From Byssovorax sp. (GTDB lineage Bacteria > Myxococcota_A > Polyangia > Polyangiales > Polyangiaceae), in the NCBI GenBank assembly GCA_025362495.1, contig JANYGI010000082.1:1-38239 (forward strand): a stretch of 38,239 nt of DNA, given 5' to 3'. Positions 7,779-15,815 of this stretch are shown here, piece by piece. The first letter of the stretch is position 1. The number at the start of each line of letters is the position of its first letter. Under the pieces are notes generated by a model. It worked only from the letters and a program-made list of their open reading frames with translations. It was not told the origin of the DNA and did not search any database. Made by a program: the position numbers and the translations under genes.

Positions 7779-8936
7779 TCAGCGCCAGCCGAAGGCGCGC
7801 TCGTAGCTCCCGAGGACCTCGACGGCGCCCCGAGCGTCCTTCACGGCGAGGCTCAACCGGCCGTCCTGCGAGGCGATGATCGCGGCCGCTTCGCCCGGCT
7901 GGCGCAGGCAGAAGATCACGCCCGCCGGGTGCCGCGTGCCCTTGAACGTCGACAGATCGTCGATGTGCACGTCGTCCGAGTAGGGGCTCACGTGCTCGAA
8001 GCTGTGCTGCGGCGCGTCCGCCTCGACGACCTGCACGCCGAAGCCTCGCACGCGCAGATCGGTGTCGAGCAAGAGGGCGTTGTCGATCGCGGTCAAGCGC
8101 GCCACGAAGTCCACCGCGTCGTCGGCGCGGAGCTGCGCCGCGTCGCGCACGTGCACGTGACCGTCGGCGCTCCGCGCGCGCGTCGTGGCGATCCGCGCGA
8201 GCCGCTCGTCCGCGGTCACGCTCGCGACGAGCTCGGCGTAGCGCTGCGCGAGCACGTCGCAGCCGGCGCCGACGGCGTAGTGCACGCGCACGCCCGCGGG
8301 CTCGCGCGCCTCGGCCGGCACGATCAGGATCATCCCGCCGTGGCCGTGCTCGAGCGCGCGCGCCGCGATGCGCGTGACGATCGCCGCCCGCGGATCGACC
8401 CGCGTGGTCGCGTCGGCCGATTTGCTCCAGCACTTGAACGCCGCCGTGAGCCGCCGCGCCGACGACTTCACCTCGTGCGCGCCGCCGAGCAGGAGGATCT
8501 CGCCGCGCGTGTAGAGCGCGCGCGGGATCCCGCCGAGCTCGACGCGGAGCACGCCGGGCGCGAGCGCGCGGATCGTGAGCGGCTGCTCCTGCGCCTCGTT
8601 CTGCTGCAGGAGCGCCCACACCACGAGATCGTCGCCCTCGCGGCGCACCGCCATCGCCGTCGCGTCGCGCGCCGTCGCGGGCGCGAGCTTGGCCACGTTC
8701 TTCGGCGTGGCGTGCACGGGCCGGGCGATCGCGAACACCGCGCGATCGGCGCTGACGTCGTTCATCCACGCCATCGTGAACGCCAGCCGCTGCCCCTCCT
8801 CCTCGTTCAGGCTCGCGAAGAAGGCGATCTGCACCAGCAACCGGAGCTCGCGCGCGGAGGGCAAGCCCGGTCCGTCGAGGTGAGCGCCGAGCGCGTCCGC
8901 GAACTGATCCGGTGATCCAAGGCGCTCTTCAATCAA
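7779..8936 (-). CDS. Diadenylate-cyclase-like (DisA_N/DAC) domain protein with altered active site
   Basis: 385 residues. An in-frame stop lies two codons upstream, and TTG at 8936 is the only start that keeps the N-terminus, so it is moderately secure. The N-terminal domain (about 25-150) has the L-L-x-x-A-F-F-A-S-L-x-x-E-E-G-Q pattern I associate with the DACNV sensor domain. The C-terminal region (about 270-370) resembles the DAC domain that makes c-di-AMP from two ATP. Its catalytic signatures are changed: D285-N-A instead of D-G-A, and G-T-R-H-P337 instead of G-T-R-H-R. The protein may be inactive and bind a nucleotide, or make another product. No signal peptide or membrane segment is seen. 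It points away from its neighbours, so context adds little. Confidence 0.65.
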   Translation of the reverse strand: MIEERLGSPDQFADALGAHLDGPGLPSARELRLLVQIAFFASLNEEEGQRLAFTMAWMNDVSADRAVFAIARPVHATPKNVAKLAPATARDATAMAVRREGDDLVVWALLQQNEAQEQPLTIRALAPGVLRVELGGIPRALYTRGEILLLGGAHEVKSSARRLTAAFKCWSKSADATTRVDPRAAIVTRIAARALEHGHGGMILIVPAEAREPAGVRVHYAVGAGCDVLAQRYAELVASVTADERLARIATTRARSADGHVHVRDAAQLRADDAVDFVARLTAIDNALLLDTDLRVRGFGVQVVEADAPQHSFEHVSPYSDDVHIDDLSTFKGTRHPAGVIFCLRQPGEAAAIIASQDGRLSLAVKDARGAVEVLGSYERAFGWR

Positions 8937-9085
8937 TGTTCAGGCTGCCTTGCTCGACTCGTGGCCACGCTCGCGGAGCGCGAGCGGCGGGAGGCTAGCA
9001 CCCCCGCCGCCGGTGGGCCGGCTCGACCGCCGCGAGCGAGCCGTCAGCGATCCGCAGAGGCAGCCTCCATGCTATCTCCGCGCGC

Positions 9086-9409
9086 ATGAAGTGGATTCTT
9101 GTCTCGATCGGGATGGCGGCGGCGCTGGCGATGACGGCGTGCGGCGGCAAGGTGGTCGTCGACGGGAACGGCGGCGGCGGCGGCGGCACGGGCGGCGCGG
9201 GCGGCGCGCCGCCGACCCCGGTGGCGTGCCCGAGCGATGCGTCGTTCAGCGATCCCGCGGTCATGGACCTCGTCGGCAAGGCCTGCATCCCGGACCAGGC
9301 CGTGTGCGCGTCGAACGATGGTTGCGGGGGCTGCTCGGTCACCTGCACCGGCGGCATCTGGAAGTCGACGAACGCCGATCTCTGCTTCTCCGTCGGCGGG
9401 ACCTGCTGA
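9086..9409 (+). CDS. Small Cys-rich lipoprotein
   Basis: 107 residues. The signal peptide ends in A-M-T-A-C19, so it should be lipid-anchored. A Gly/Ala linker (about 26-42) leads to a short domain with seven cysteines (from A-C-P-S onward), suggesting a disulphide-rich extracytoplasmic fold. I recognise no family. It starts divergently from the DAC-like gene, and the next gene lies 54 nt downstream on the same strand. Function unknown. Confidence 0.65.
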   Translation: MKWILVSIGMAAALAMTACGGKVVVDGNGGGGGGTGGAGGAPPTPVACPSDASFSDPAVMDLVGKACIPDQAVCASNDGCGGCSVTCTGGIWKSTNADLCFSVGGTC

Positions 9410-9424
9410 TTCGTCGCACGGCTT

Positions 9425-9454
9425 TTGCCGGAACGCGCCCGGTGTCGATAGGCT
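9425..9454 (+). promoter_or_regulatory. Possible promoter giving a near-leaderless transcript
   Basis: TTGCCG (9425-9430), 18-nt spacer and TAGGCT (9449-9454) form a weak housekeeping-type -35/-10 pair. A start of transcription about seven bases on would fall within a few bases of the ATG at 9464. Pattern match only. Confidence 0.25.
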
Positions 9455-9463
9455 GGCGCGGCG

Positions 9464-10720
9464 ATGAGATACCTCTTCGGCGACTCGACGCCCTTCCCCC
9501 TGCCCTTCGACTTCCTGCGCACGCTCGAGGCCTTCATGTCGGCGGCGACGCGCGTCGTGCTGCTCGAGCACCAGGCGCGCAAGCTCTCCGAGGAGACGTT
9601 CTCGAAGCAGCAGGCGCGCGCCAAGGGCCTGGAGACGCTGGGTCGCTTTCACGACACGGTGCTGCGATCGTTCGGCGAAGCGGCGATGCCGCAGCACGCC
9701 TTCGCGGTCGCGTACGCGCAGCGGATGGCCGAGCGCGCCGTCGGCCTCGTGACCGAGCAGCGCCGCGCGGTGCAGGAGGCCGACGATCAGGGCGAGGCTC
9801 GCCTGCGCAGCGAGAGTGAGCGCGCCGGCGAGGAGAGCAAGGCGCTTTTCCGCACGTTCTTCCAGACGGCGCGCCTCGCCGTGGAGAGCACGCGGCTCGC
9901 GACGACGCTCGTCGACGGCCGCCCCGACGCGCGCGCCTCGCTGGTGCATCCCGGCGGCATCGGCGTGTCGTTCACGATCGGCACGGCGAAGGCGCCGGCG
10001 TGGAGCGCGCCGCGCAAGCTGTCCGAGCTCGGCGGCCACCTCGAGCTGATGGTGGGCATCAAGAAGAGCTGGATCGGCGGCAAGATCAGCCTCGAGCCGC
10101 TGCGCCTCGACGACTGGGTGGTGGGCTCGGCCGAGCTCGACGACACCACCGCGACGATCGCCGTGCGCAAGAAGCCGGACCAGAAGGACACGCTGATCTT
10201 CAAGCTGCGGCGCGAGCAGGGCGGGTTCGCGGCCGACGTCGAGCACCCCGGCGATCCCAACGCCGAGAGCGTCCCCGCGGCCGCCGAGGCGGCGGACCTC
10301 GTGCACCTGGAGCGCCTGTGGACCGCGCTCGCCGCGACGTTCGACGGCATCCTCGAGGACCGCGCGGCCATCACCGCCGTCACGCTCGACGGCGAGGACG
10401 TGTTCGAGCGCAGGCTCGGCGAGAAGCTGGTGGACCGCCTCGTGACCGTCCTCGCGCCGACGACGCTCGAGGTCGCGCGCCGCAGCCCCAACCAGCACGA
10501 GCTGTCGTTGAAGCGCGAGAGCAGCGACGGCCGCCGCGAGGAGTTCTACCTCAAGCGCGATAACCTGCTCGAAGGACTCCAGCCCTTGCCCCGCGAGGGA
10601 CGCGCGGTGTTCGCCCCGCTGGGACTCGATGGCTGGGTGCCCGCGACGACGGTGCGCCCGCCCGAGGTGGCGCCGGGGAGGACCGAAGAGCTGATGTCGA
10701 TCGACATCGAAGAGGGGTAG
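9464..10720 (+). CDS. Hypothetical cytoplasmic protein, 418 residues
   Basis: 418 residues with no signal peptide, membrane segment or motif I recognise. The start (M-R-Y-L-F-G-D-S-T-P-F-P) is protein-like and the ATG is the first in a frame that differs from its neighbours. Residues about 28-150 are rich in Ala, Glu, Arg and Gln and look like a long alpha-helical or coiled-coil region. Residues about 165-250 look beta-rich, and the C-terminal part (about 275-418) is mixed. Charged composition and strong third-position G/C argue that it is real. It is convergent with the kinase operon, with about 100 nt between the ends. I cannot assign a function. Confidence 0.7.
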   Translation: MRYLFGDSTPFPLPFDFLRTLEAFMSAATRVVLLEHQARKLSEETFSKQQARAKGLETLGRFHDTVLRSFGEAAMPQHAFAVAYAQRMAERAVGLVTEQRRAVQEADDQGEARLRSESERAGEESKALFRTFFQTARLAVESTRLATTLVDGRPDARASLVHPGGIGVSFTIGTAKAPAWSAPRKLSELGGHLELMVGIKKSWIGGKISLEPLRLDDWVVGSAELDDTTATIAVRKKPDQKDTLIFKLRREQGGFAADVEHPGDPNAESVPAAAEAADLVHLERLWTALAATFDGILEDRAAITAVTLDGEDVFERRLGEKLVDRLVTVLAPTTLEVARRSPNQHELSLKRESSDGRREEFYLKRDNLLEGLQPLPREGRAVFAPLGLDGWVPATTVRPPEVAPGRTEELMSIDIEEG

Positions 10721-10823
10721 TCCGGGCGCTCCCGCGCCACCGGGATGGAGATCGTGGAAGAGCGGCGAGGACAGCGCCGTGTCTGCGCCCGACGATCGAG
10801 ATCCGGTCCGTGATGAGGCCGGC

Positions 10824-11798
10824 TCAGAACACGCCGTGCAGGCCGAGGGCCGCCGGGGAGACATCGAGTCTCACGGTGGCCTTCTCGGCCTTCGCGGCGG
10901 TCTTCGGGGCCAGCAGGTAGAGGACGACGGTGGTGGCGGCGCCGGCGAGGGTGATGCCGCCGAGGACATCGGTGGTGATGGCCAGAGTGCGGGTCTTGCC
11001 CTGAGCGGCGGTGATCGCCGCGGGATCGCCCGGGAAGGTGGCCAGAGCCGACTTGAGGCCTCCGCGGGCCGAGACGGCGAGGCCGCCCGTCACGCCGGCG
11101 GCGACGCCGCTCCCGGCCGTGATCCCGAGCATGACCCAGACGAGGGTGGGAGTGCCGAGCTTCTGGGGCTCTGTCGGGGCCTCGATCACGGTGGTGACGA
11201 CGGGGGCGATCTTCTCGAGATCGAGGGCCACCGGGGTCTCGGTGGTGCCCGCGACGTCGACCGCGCGAATCGCCGGCGTGTAGCCCGTCGACGTCGCCGA
11301 GAGCTTGTGGCGACCGACGTTGACGACGATCGGCGCGGCGAGGGGCGTGACGCCGGCGGAGACGTCGTCGAGGAGCACCTCGGCGCCCTCGACGTTGCTG
11401 GTGATCTTCAGCGTACCGACCTTGCGGCGGAGCTCTTCAATCGCGGCGGCAACGTCCTTGTGGCGGGCCGCAGGCACCTTCGCGCCGCCCTCGTCGAGGT
11501 ACTGCTCGAAGGCCTCGAGCGCCACCGCATAGTCCTTGAGCTCGCGCGCCGTCTGGCCGAGGTTGAAGAGCACGGTGAAGTTCGGGACGAGCTCGTACGC
11601 GCGGCGAAACTCGACCATCGCCGCCGCAAAGTCCCTGTCCTTGTAGAACGAGACGCCGCTGCGGAAGCGCTGACTGGCCTCCTCGCTCGGCGGAGCTGCC
11701 ACCTTCTTGTCGTCGTCGGCCCGCGCCTCGCCCGTCGCGACGGTGGGCACGAGCGCGAGGAGCGGCAGCGAGAGCAGCGCGCGGGCGATGGTTTTCAC
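10824..11798 (-). CDS. TPR/PEGA-domain membrane protein, last gene of kinase operon
   Basis: 324 residues from a GTG at 11798, which overlaps the kinase stop as GTGA and so implies translational coupling. It has a signal peptide to about residue 27; TPR-like helices at about 42-105 (F-R-R-A-Y-E-L-x-P-N-F-T, F-N-L-G-Q-T); a PEGA beta-domain at about 128-192 (G-x-L-K-I-T-S-N-V-E-G-A-E-V-L-L-D); and two hydrophobic segments near 217-240 and 272-296. TPRs mediate protein contacts and PEGA domains usually sit outside the cytoplasm at the envelope. Together with the upstream kinase, which also has an extracytoplasmic beta-tail, it looks like a sensor or scaffold partner or substrate. The partnership is inferred from gene order and overlap. 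Confidence 0.82.
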   Translation of the reverse strand: MKTIARALLSLPLLALVPTVATGEARADDDKKVAAPPSEEASQRFRSGVSFYKDRDFAAAMVEFRRAYELVPNFTVLFNLGQTARELKDYAVALEAFEQYLDEGGAKVPAARHKDVAAAIEELRRKVGTLKITSNVEGAEVLLDDVSAGVTPLAAPIVVNVGRHKLSATSTGYTPAIRAVDVAGTTETPVALDLEKIAPVVTTVIEAPTEPQKLGTPTLVWVMLGITAGSGVAAGVTGGLAVSARGGLKSALATFPGDPAAITAAQGKTRTLAITTDVLGGITLAGAATTVVLYLLAPKTAAKAEKATVRLDVSPAALGLHGVF

Positions 11799-13492
11799 TG
11801 CTTGTACGGGTCCTTCTCGTCGATGCCGCGGCCCTTGATCGGGCCTCTGGGCAGCGGGCCGGAGAGCGCCGGAGGGCGCTTTGCCGAGGCGTCCGCGGTT
11901 GCCAGGAGAGGCGTGGAGTCGACGGGCGGCGGCGCGGGATCCGCGGGCTGGAGCGCGAGCGCGACGACGACGTCCTTGTCGTAGCTCACCATCCGGGTGT
12001 CGGGCTTGAGCCCCGGACCCTCGATGTCGAGGCGATGTATCGAGCCGTCGCGGCGCACCTGCGCGACGAACGGGCTCGCCGCGAGCGGGACGCCGTCGAG
12101 CCTGGCGACGGCGCCCGCGGGGCCGAAGGTGATCGAGAGCTTGATTTGCGCGGCGGCCCCCGGATCGGCCGTGGCGGCGACCTCCGGCGGCGCGGCGGGC
12201 TTGATCAGGAAGATCACGCCGAGCCCGATCGCCAGGGCGATCCCGAGGGCCAGGGCGAAGATCGCGAGGCCGACGGACATCATGCGCCGCGACGTCTCGG
12301 CGGGCGGAGGGCGGCTGAGGTTGGCCGCGCCGAGGGTGCCCTGGCTCTTCGAGTGCGTGCCGGTGATGCTCTCGGGCGCCGGCGGGATGGCCTGGCCGTC
12401 GCGGCGCGCGATGGCGGCGCGCTCGATCTCGGCGCGCCGCTCGACCGTGGTGACCGGCGTCGGATCCATCACGCCCGGGAAGGCCGCGAGCATCGGCATC
12501 GGCATCTCGGTCGCGGTCTCGCGCTGGAGCCGCTTCATCTGCTCCTCGATCACGACGCGGATCTTCTCGCGCTCGTCGACGAAGAGCGACGAGACGAACT
12601 GGCTGACCTCGCGCGGGCCGATGCGCCGGCTGAAGCGCTCGAGGAAGGTCTCGAGGGCGTCGCGGAACTCTTGCGCGGTGGCAAAGCGATCTTCCGGGCG
12701 CTGCGCCATGGCGCGATCGCAGATGTCGGCGAGCTCGGGATCGGCGTCGGGGACCACGTCGCGGATCCGCGGCTCGCGCCCCGAGATCCGCCGCGCGAGG
12801 ATGGCAGTCTGGCTGTCGATCTGGGCGAAGCGCTTCGAGGCGATCGCCTCCCACAGCATGATGCCGACGCTGAAGAGATCGGCGCGCCGATCGACGGGAT
12901 CGCCGCTGGCCTGCTCGGGCGCGACATAGGCGAGCTTGCCCTTGAACACGCCCGCTTGCGTCGAGCTGGCGGCGCCGGCGGCCTTGGCGATGCCGAAGTC
13001 GACGACCTTCACCTGGCCGTCGTACGTGAGGAACACGTTCTGCGGGCTGACGTCGCGGTGGACGACGTTGAGCGGCGTGCCGTCGAAGTCCTTCAGCATG
13101 TGCGCGTGGTGCAGGCCCGCGAGCATCTCGGCGAGGATGCGAATGTGGACGTCGAGCGGGACGCCGGTGCGCGAGGCCTTGCGAAGCACGGCGTGGAGCG
13201 GCTGCCCGTCGAGGTAATCCATCGCGAGGAAGTGGTGGCCGCCCTCGTGGCCGATCTCGTACGTCTGCACGACGTTGGCGTGGTTGAGGCGCGTGGCGAG
13301 GCGCGCCTCGTTGAGGAACATCGCGACGAAGTCCTCGTCCTGCGAGAGCTCGTCGCGCAGCAGCTTGACGACGAGGAGCTTGTTGACGCCGCCGGGGCCG
13401 GCCACGACCGAGAGGTACACCGACGCCATGCCGCCCTGTCCGAGGAGGGCGATGATCCGGTATTTTCCGACGCGATCGGCTTTCATGGTCAC
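11795..13492 (-). CDS. Membrane Ser/Thr protein kinase with extracytoplasmic PEGA-like tail
   Basis: 565 residues. The kinase domain spans about residues 11-285: Gly-loop G-Q-G-G-M-A-S-V near 18-25, ATP lysine K43, helix-C E62, catalytic H145-R-D147, D165-F-G and A191-P-E. The catalytic loop reads HRDVSPQN, with Ser149 where most kinases have Lys; this change is common in myxobacterial kinases. One membrane helix (about 405-430) is followed by an external beta-domain (about 445-515) resembling PEGA and a Pro-rich tail. The likely start is GTG 13492, overlapping the upstream stop by four bases; ATG 13486 is the alternative. It is the middle gene of lipoprotein-kinase-TPR/PEGA and probably relays an envelope signal by phosphorylation. 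The ligand is unknown. Confidence 0.9.
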   Translation of the reverse strand: MTMKADRVGKYRIIALLGQGGMASVYLSVVAGPGGVNKLLVVKLLRDELSQDEDFVAMFLNEARLATRLNHANVVQTYEIGHEGGHHFLAMDYLDGQPLHAVLRKASRTGVPLDVHIRILAEMLAGLHHAHMLKDFDGTPLNVVHRDVSPQNVFLTYDGQVKVVDFGIAKAAGAASSTQAGVFKGKLAYVAPEQASGDPVDRRADLFSVGIMLWEAIASKRFAQIDSQTAILARRISGREPRIRDVVPDADPELADICDRAMAQRPEDRFATAQEFRDALETFLERFSRRIGPREVSQFVSSLFVDEREKIRVVIEEQMKRLQRETATEMPMPMLAAFPGVMDPTPVTTVERRAEIERAAIARRDGQAIPPAPESITGTHSKSQGTLGAANLSRPPPAETSRRMMSVGLAIFALALGIALAIGLGVIFLIKPAAPPEVAATADPGAAAQIKLSITFGPAGAVARLDGVPLAASPFVAQVRRDGSIHRLDIEGPGLKPDTRMVSYDKDVVVALALQPADPAPPPVDSTPLLATADASAKRPPALSGPLPRGPIKGRGIDEKDPYKQ

Positions 13493-14352
13493 TTCGGGGT
13501 CGGGGCGATCTGCACGTACGAGATGGTGTTGGCGAGGACGTGGAAGCTCGACTCGCCGATGTGCGCGTCGTCGGCGGCGCGGATGCTGCGCGCGACCGCC
13601 GAGCCCACGGGCATGTTGAAGAAGCCGCCGAAGCCGTCGACGTCGGTCTGCGTGGCCGCGGGCGGCGTCGTCGGAGCCTGGTTGATCAGGTAGAACTCGC
13701 GGCTCTTGGTGTCGACGCTCGGGCTCTCGAAGCGGGCCCCGCCGGCCGCGAGGCCCTGGCAGTCGACGGCGAGCAAGATCGAGCTGCCGCGCGTGGGATC
13801 CACGGTCTCCTTCGCGAAGCTGACGAGGAGCGAGAAGTCGTTCGGGCTGAGGAGGCGCACCGATTTCACCGCGGGAGGCGTGATGATCGGGCGGCCGACG
13901 AAGATGCGCGAGTCAACGGTCTGGTCGCTCGTGACCCGGATGAAGCCGTCGAAGCCCTGGGCGACCTTGAATGAAATCAGGCCGTCAGCCGCGGATTTTA
14001 GCCCCTTCGGCGTGTCCGGGTTCGTCCCCGTGCAGCCGAGATCGAGCTTCTCGCAGACGTCGACCGTGGCGCCGGCGACCGGGCTCTTGTCGGCCGCGAA
14101 GGTGAGGTTGACGGAGAGCGTGACCTTCTTCGTCGGATCGGGGACGGGCTCGACGACGTTGCCGAGGCAGCCCCACACCGGATCGATCACCTGCGCCTTC
14201 TCGCACACGTTCGCCGTGCAGATCGATCCGGCGAAGCCGCGCGCTTCGCAGTCGGCGGTGGTCTCGCACTGCGCCTCGCCGGGCTGGAGCACGACCGAGC
14301 AGCCCTCGGCGGCGAGGAGCAGCGGCAGCATCGCCAGGACGAGTCGGTTCAC
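13489..14352 (-). CDS. Envelope lipoprotein, first gene of kinase operon
   Basis: 287 residues from the GTG at 14352. The signal peptide ends in A-A-E-G-C18, a usable but weak lipobox. A Cys-rich segment (about 28-62, with C-x-T-T-A-D-C and V-C-E-K) precedes a beta-sandwich at about 75-150 that resembles a carboxypeptidase-regulatory/Ig-like domain (V-A-G-A-T-V-D-V-C). The remainder is beta-rich with no family I can name. No ribosome site is evident, and a promoter-like pair ends next to the start codon. The 4-nt GTGA overlap with the membrane kinase suggests it is the surface component feeding the kinase's external domain; that is inference from the operon structure. Confidence 0.75.
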   Translation of the reverse strand: MNRLVLAMLPLLLAAEGCSVVLQPGEAQCETTADCEARGFAGSICTANVCEKAQVIDPVWGCLGNVVEPVPDPTKKVTLSVNLTFAADKSPVAGATVDVCEKLDLGCTGTNPDTPKGLKSAADGLISFKVAQGFDGFIRVTSDQTVDSRIFVGRPIITPPAVKSVRLLSPNDFSLLVSFAKETVDPTRGSSILLAVDCQGLAAGGARFESPSVDTKSREFYLINQAPTTPPAATQTDVDGFGGFFNMPVGSAVARSIRAADDAHIGESSFHVLANTISYVQIAPTPK

Positions 14353-14358
14353 CGATCC

Positions 14359-14387
14359 ACGTTAGGCGTACTCGGCGAGCGGATCAA
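14359..14387 (-). promoter_or_regulatory. Promoter for lipoprotein-kinase-PEGA operon, possibly leaderless
   Basis: On the minus strand TTGATC (14387-14382), a 17-nt spacer and TAACGT (14364-14359) form a good housekeeping-type promoter. Transcription would begin close to base 14352, the G of the GTG start, so the mRNA could lack a leader. The absence of a ribosome site there fits. Not tested. Confidence 0.45.
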
Positions 14388-14419
14388 ACGACAAGTCCGG
14401 ATGCGATTGACGCGGCCCT

Positions 14420-15187
14420 TCAGCGCTCGGCGATGGCGACGAGGTTCTGCGTGAAGATCACCTCGGGGCCGGTCTCGCCCGTCTCGGCGGCGAGGTAGGC
14501 GCGGAGGCCGAGGCGGATCGCCTTCCACATCGCGAGGCGGACGACGCTCTTCGCGCCGTGGATCACCGGCGCGTCCTCGAAGCAGCGCACGGCCTTGAAG
14601 CCGACGGCGTCGGCGAGGAGCTGGCGGATCGAGCCGCGCGTGAACGCTTGCTCGTGCGTGACGTCGCCGTAGCGCATCCGCCCGAAGAACGGCGACTCGG
14701 CGTTGGGCACGTGGATCACCCAGCGGCCGCCGGGGCGGAGGGCGCGACGGACGTTCTCGGCGAGGTCGAGGATCTCGTCGCGGCGGAGGTGCTCGAGGAC
14801 ATCGAACGAGATGATCACGTCGTGCGAGGCGTCGGGCAGCGCGGCGGCCTCGACCAGGATGTCGCCGAGGCGCACGCCCGGCTCGCCCTGACGCGCGGCC
14901 TCGGCCACCTGCTCGGGCGACCGATCGACGCCGGCGACATCCGAGAACCCGGCCCGCCGCAGCTCGCGCAGGAACGAGCCTTCACCGCAGCCGAGATCGA
15001 GGATCTTGGAGGCTCTTTCGGCGGGGAAATGATCGCGGATCAGCTTGGCCAGGTAGGGGTTCGACGTCGTCGAGCGAGGTCGGGCGGCCGCCGCCGCGCC
15101 GCCGTTGACCGCGAGGTAGCGGGCGTAGAGGCGGTCGCGAAACACGGTGTCTGCAGGCGGCGGCGGGCTCGGTTCCTTGGTCGTCAT
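14420..15187 (-). CDS. Class I SAM-dependent methyltransferase
   Basis: 255 residues from the ATG at 15187, chosen over the TTG two codons upstream because GGAG sits seven bases before it. SAM-binding motif I is I-L-D-L-G-C-G-E-G-S at 62-71, the acidic ribose ligand falls in G-V-D-R-S near 87-90, and motif IV/V is I-S-F-D-V-L-E-H-L near 126-133, with L-R-P-G-G-R-W-V-I-H-V-P after it. This is the UbiE/methyltransferase-11/23 style, which acts on small molecules, lipids or sugars. C-terminal residues may form the substrate cap. The upstream neighbour starts 427 bp away and the downstream gene belongs to the kinase operon, so the substrate cannot be guessed. Cytoplasmic. Confidence 0.88.
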   Translation of the reverse strand: MTTKEPSPPPPADTVFRDRLYARYLAVNGGAAAAARPRSTTSNPYLAKLIRDHFPAERASKILDLGCGEGSFLRELRRAGFSDVAGVDRSPEQVAEAARQGEPGVRLGDILVEAAALPDASHDVIISFDVLEHLRRDEILDLAENVRRALRPGGRWVIHVPNAESPFFGRMRYGDVTHEQAFTRGSIRQLLADAVGFKAVRCFEDAPVIHGAKSVVRLAMWKAIRLGLRAYLAAETGETGPEVIFTQNLVAIAER

Positions 15188-15281
15188 TGGCAATCTCCAC
15201 GGCGCCGCCGATCGGCGCTCCCCGAGCCGGACGTCCAGCTCGGGGCGCGAGGATAGCGCGTGGACGCCGCGACGCCGATCT

Positions 15282-15614
15282 TCAGTCGCCTTGCGCGCGG
15301 ACGTCGGCCTCGCGGAGGACGATCCAGCGGCTGCCGCCGTCGACGATCAGCGGCTCGAGCTTCTTCAGGTAGTCCTTGTGGTGCGGGTTCTGGGCCATGT
15401 CGCTCCACGAGCTCTCGAGATCGGCAAGGTTGTCGACGCGCGTCTCGAACTCGATGTCGGTCTCGCGAGCGCCGATGAGGCCGCTCGCGATCCGCACCGA
15501 GCCGGGCCGCCAGCCGATGCGTTGCCCGACGTCGATCTCCCATTTGCGAAGGACGGCGACGCACTCGTCGGTCTTTCCGAAGCGGGTCGACAGCTGCCAT
15601 CGTGCGATGAACAT
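15282..15614 (-). CDS. Small dimeric alpha-beta-barrel-like protein
   Basis: 110 residues from the ATG at 15614, preceded by GGGGA at proper spacing. Longer in-frame extensions upstream are Arg-rich and not protein-like. The pattern beta (M-F-I-A-R-W-Q), helix, beta (R-I-A-S-G-L-I-G), beta (T-D-I-E-F-E-T-R-V), then helix around W-S-D-M-A-Q-N-P-H-H-K-D-Y, resembles the ferredoxin-like fold of NIPSNAP/antibiotic-biosynthesis-monooxygenase proteins. Members act as small oxygenases or as binding proteins, and some have no known activity. The fold is an inference from the pattern and catalysis is unproven. Cytoplasmic. Confidence 0.65.
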   Translation of the reverse strand: MFIARWQLSTRFGKTDECVAVLRKWEIDVGQRIGWRPGSVRIASGLIGARETDIEFETRVDNLADLESSWSDMAQNPHHKDYLKKLEPLIVDGGSRWIVLREADVRAQGD

Positions 15615-15815
15615 TAAATTCCCCTTTCCACGGCGTTCGCGAGGGAGCCGATGCGCGACGCGTGGGCCGTGGAGCACGGATCGCCGTCGATCCTCGTGCG
15701 TTCGCGCCCCCCGCGTCGATCCGCTGCTGCTGCGCCCCGGCGCGGCTCGTTCGCCTCGACGCTGGGCGAGCATACGCGCGCTCGCGCGAGGCGAGGGAGA
15801 AGCTTCGCCGGCGCG

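Noticed and set aside
11799-12854. Upstream extension of the TPR/PEGA frame through the kinase
   Set aside because: The extra part is Arg/Ala shadow of the kinase; the signal peptide starts at GTG 11798.
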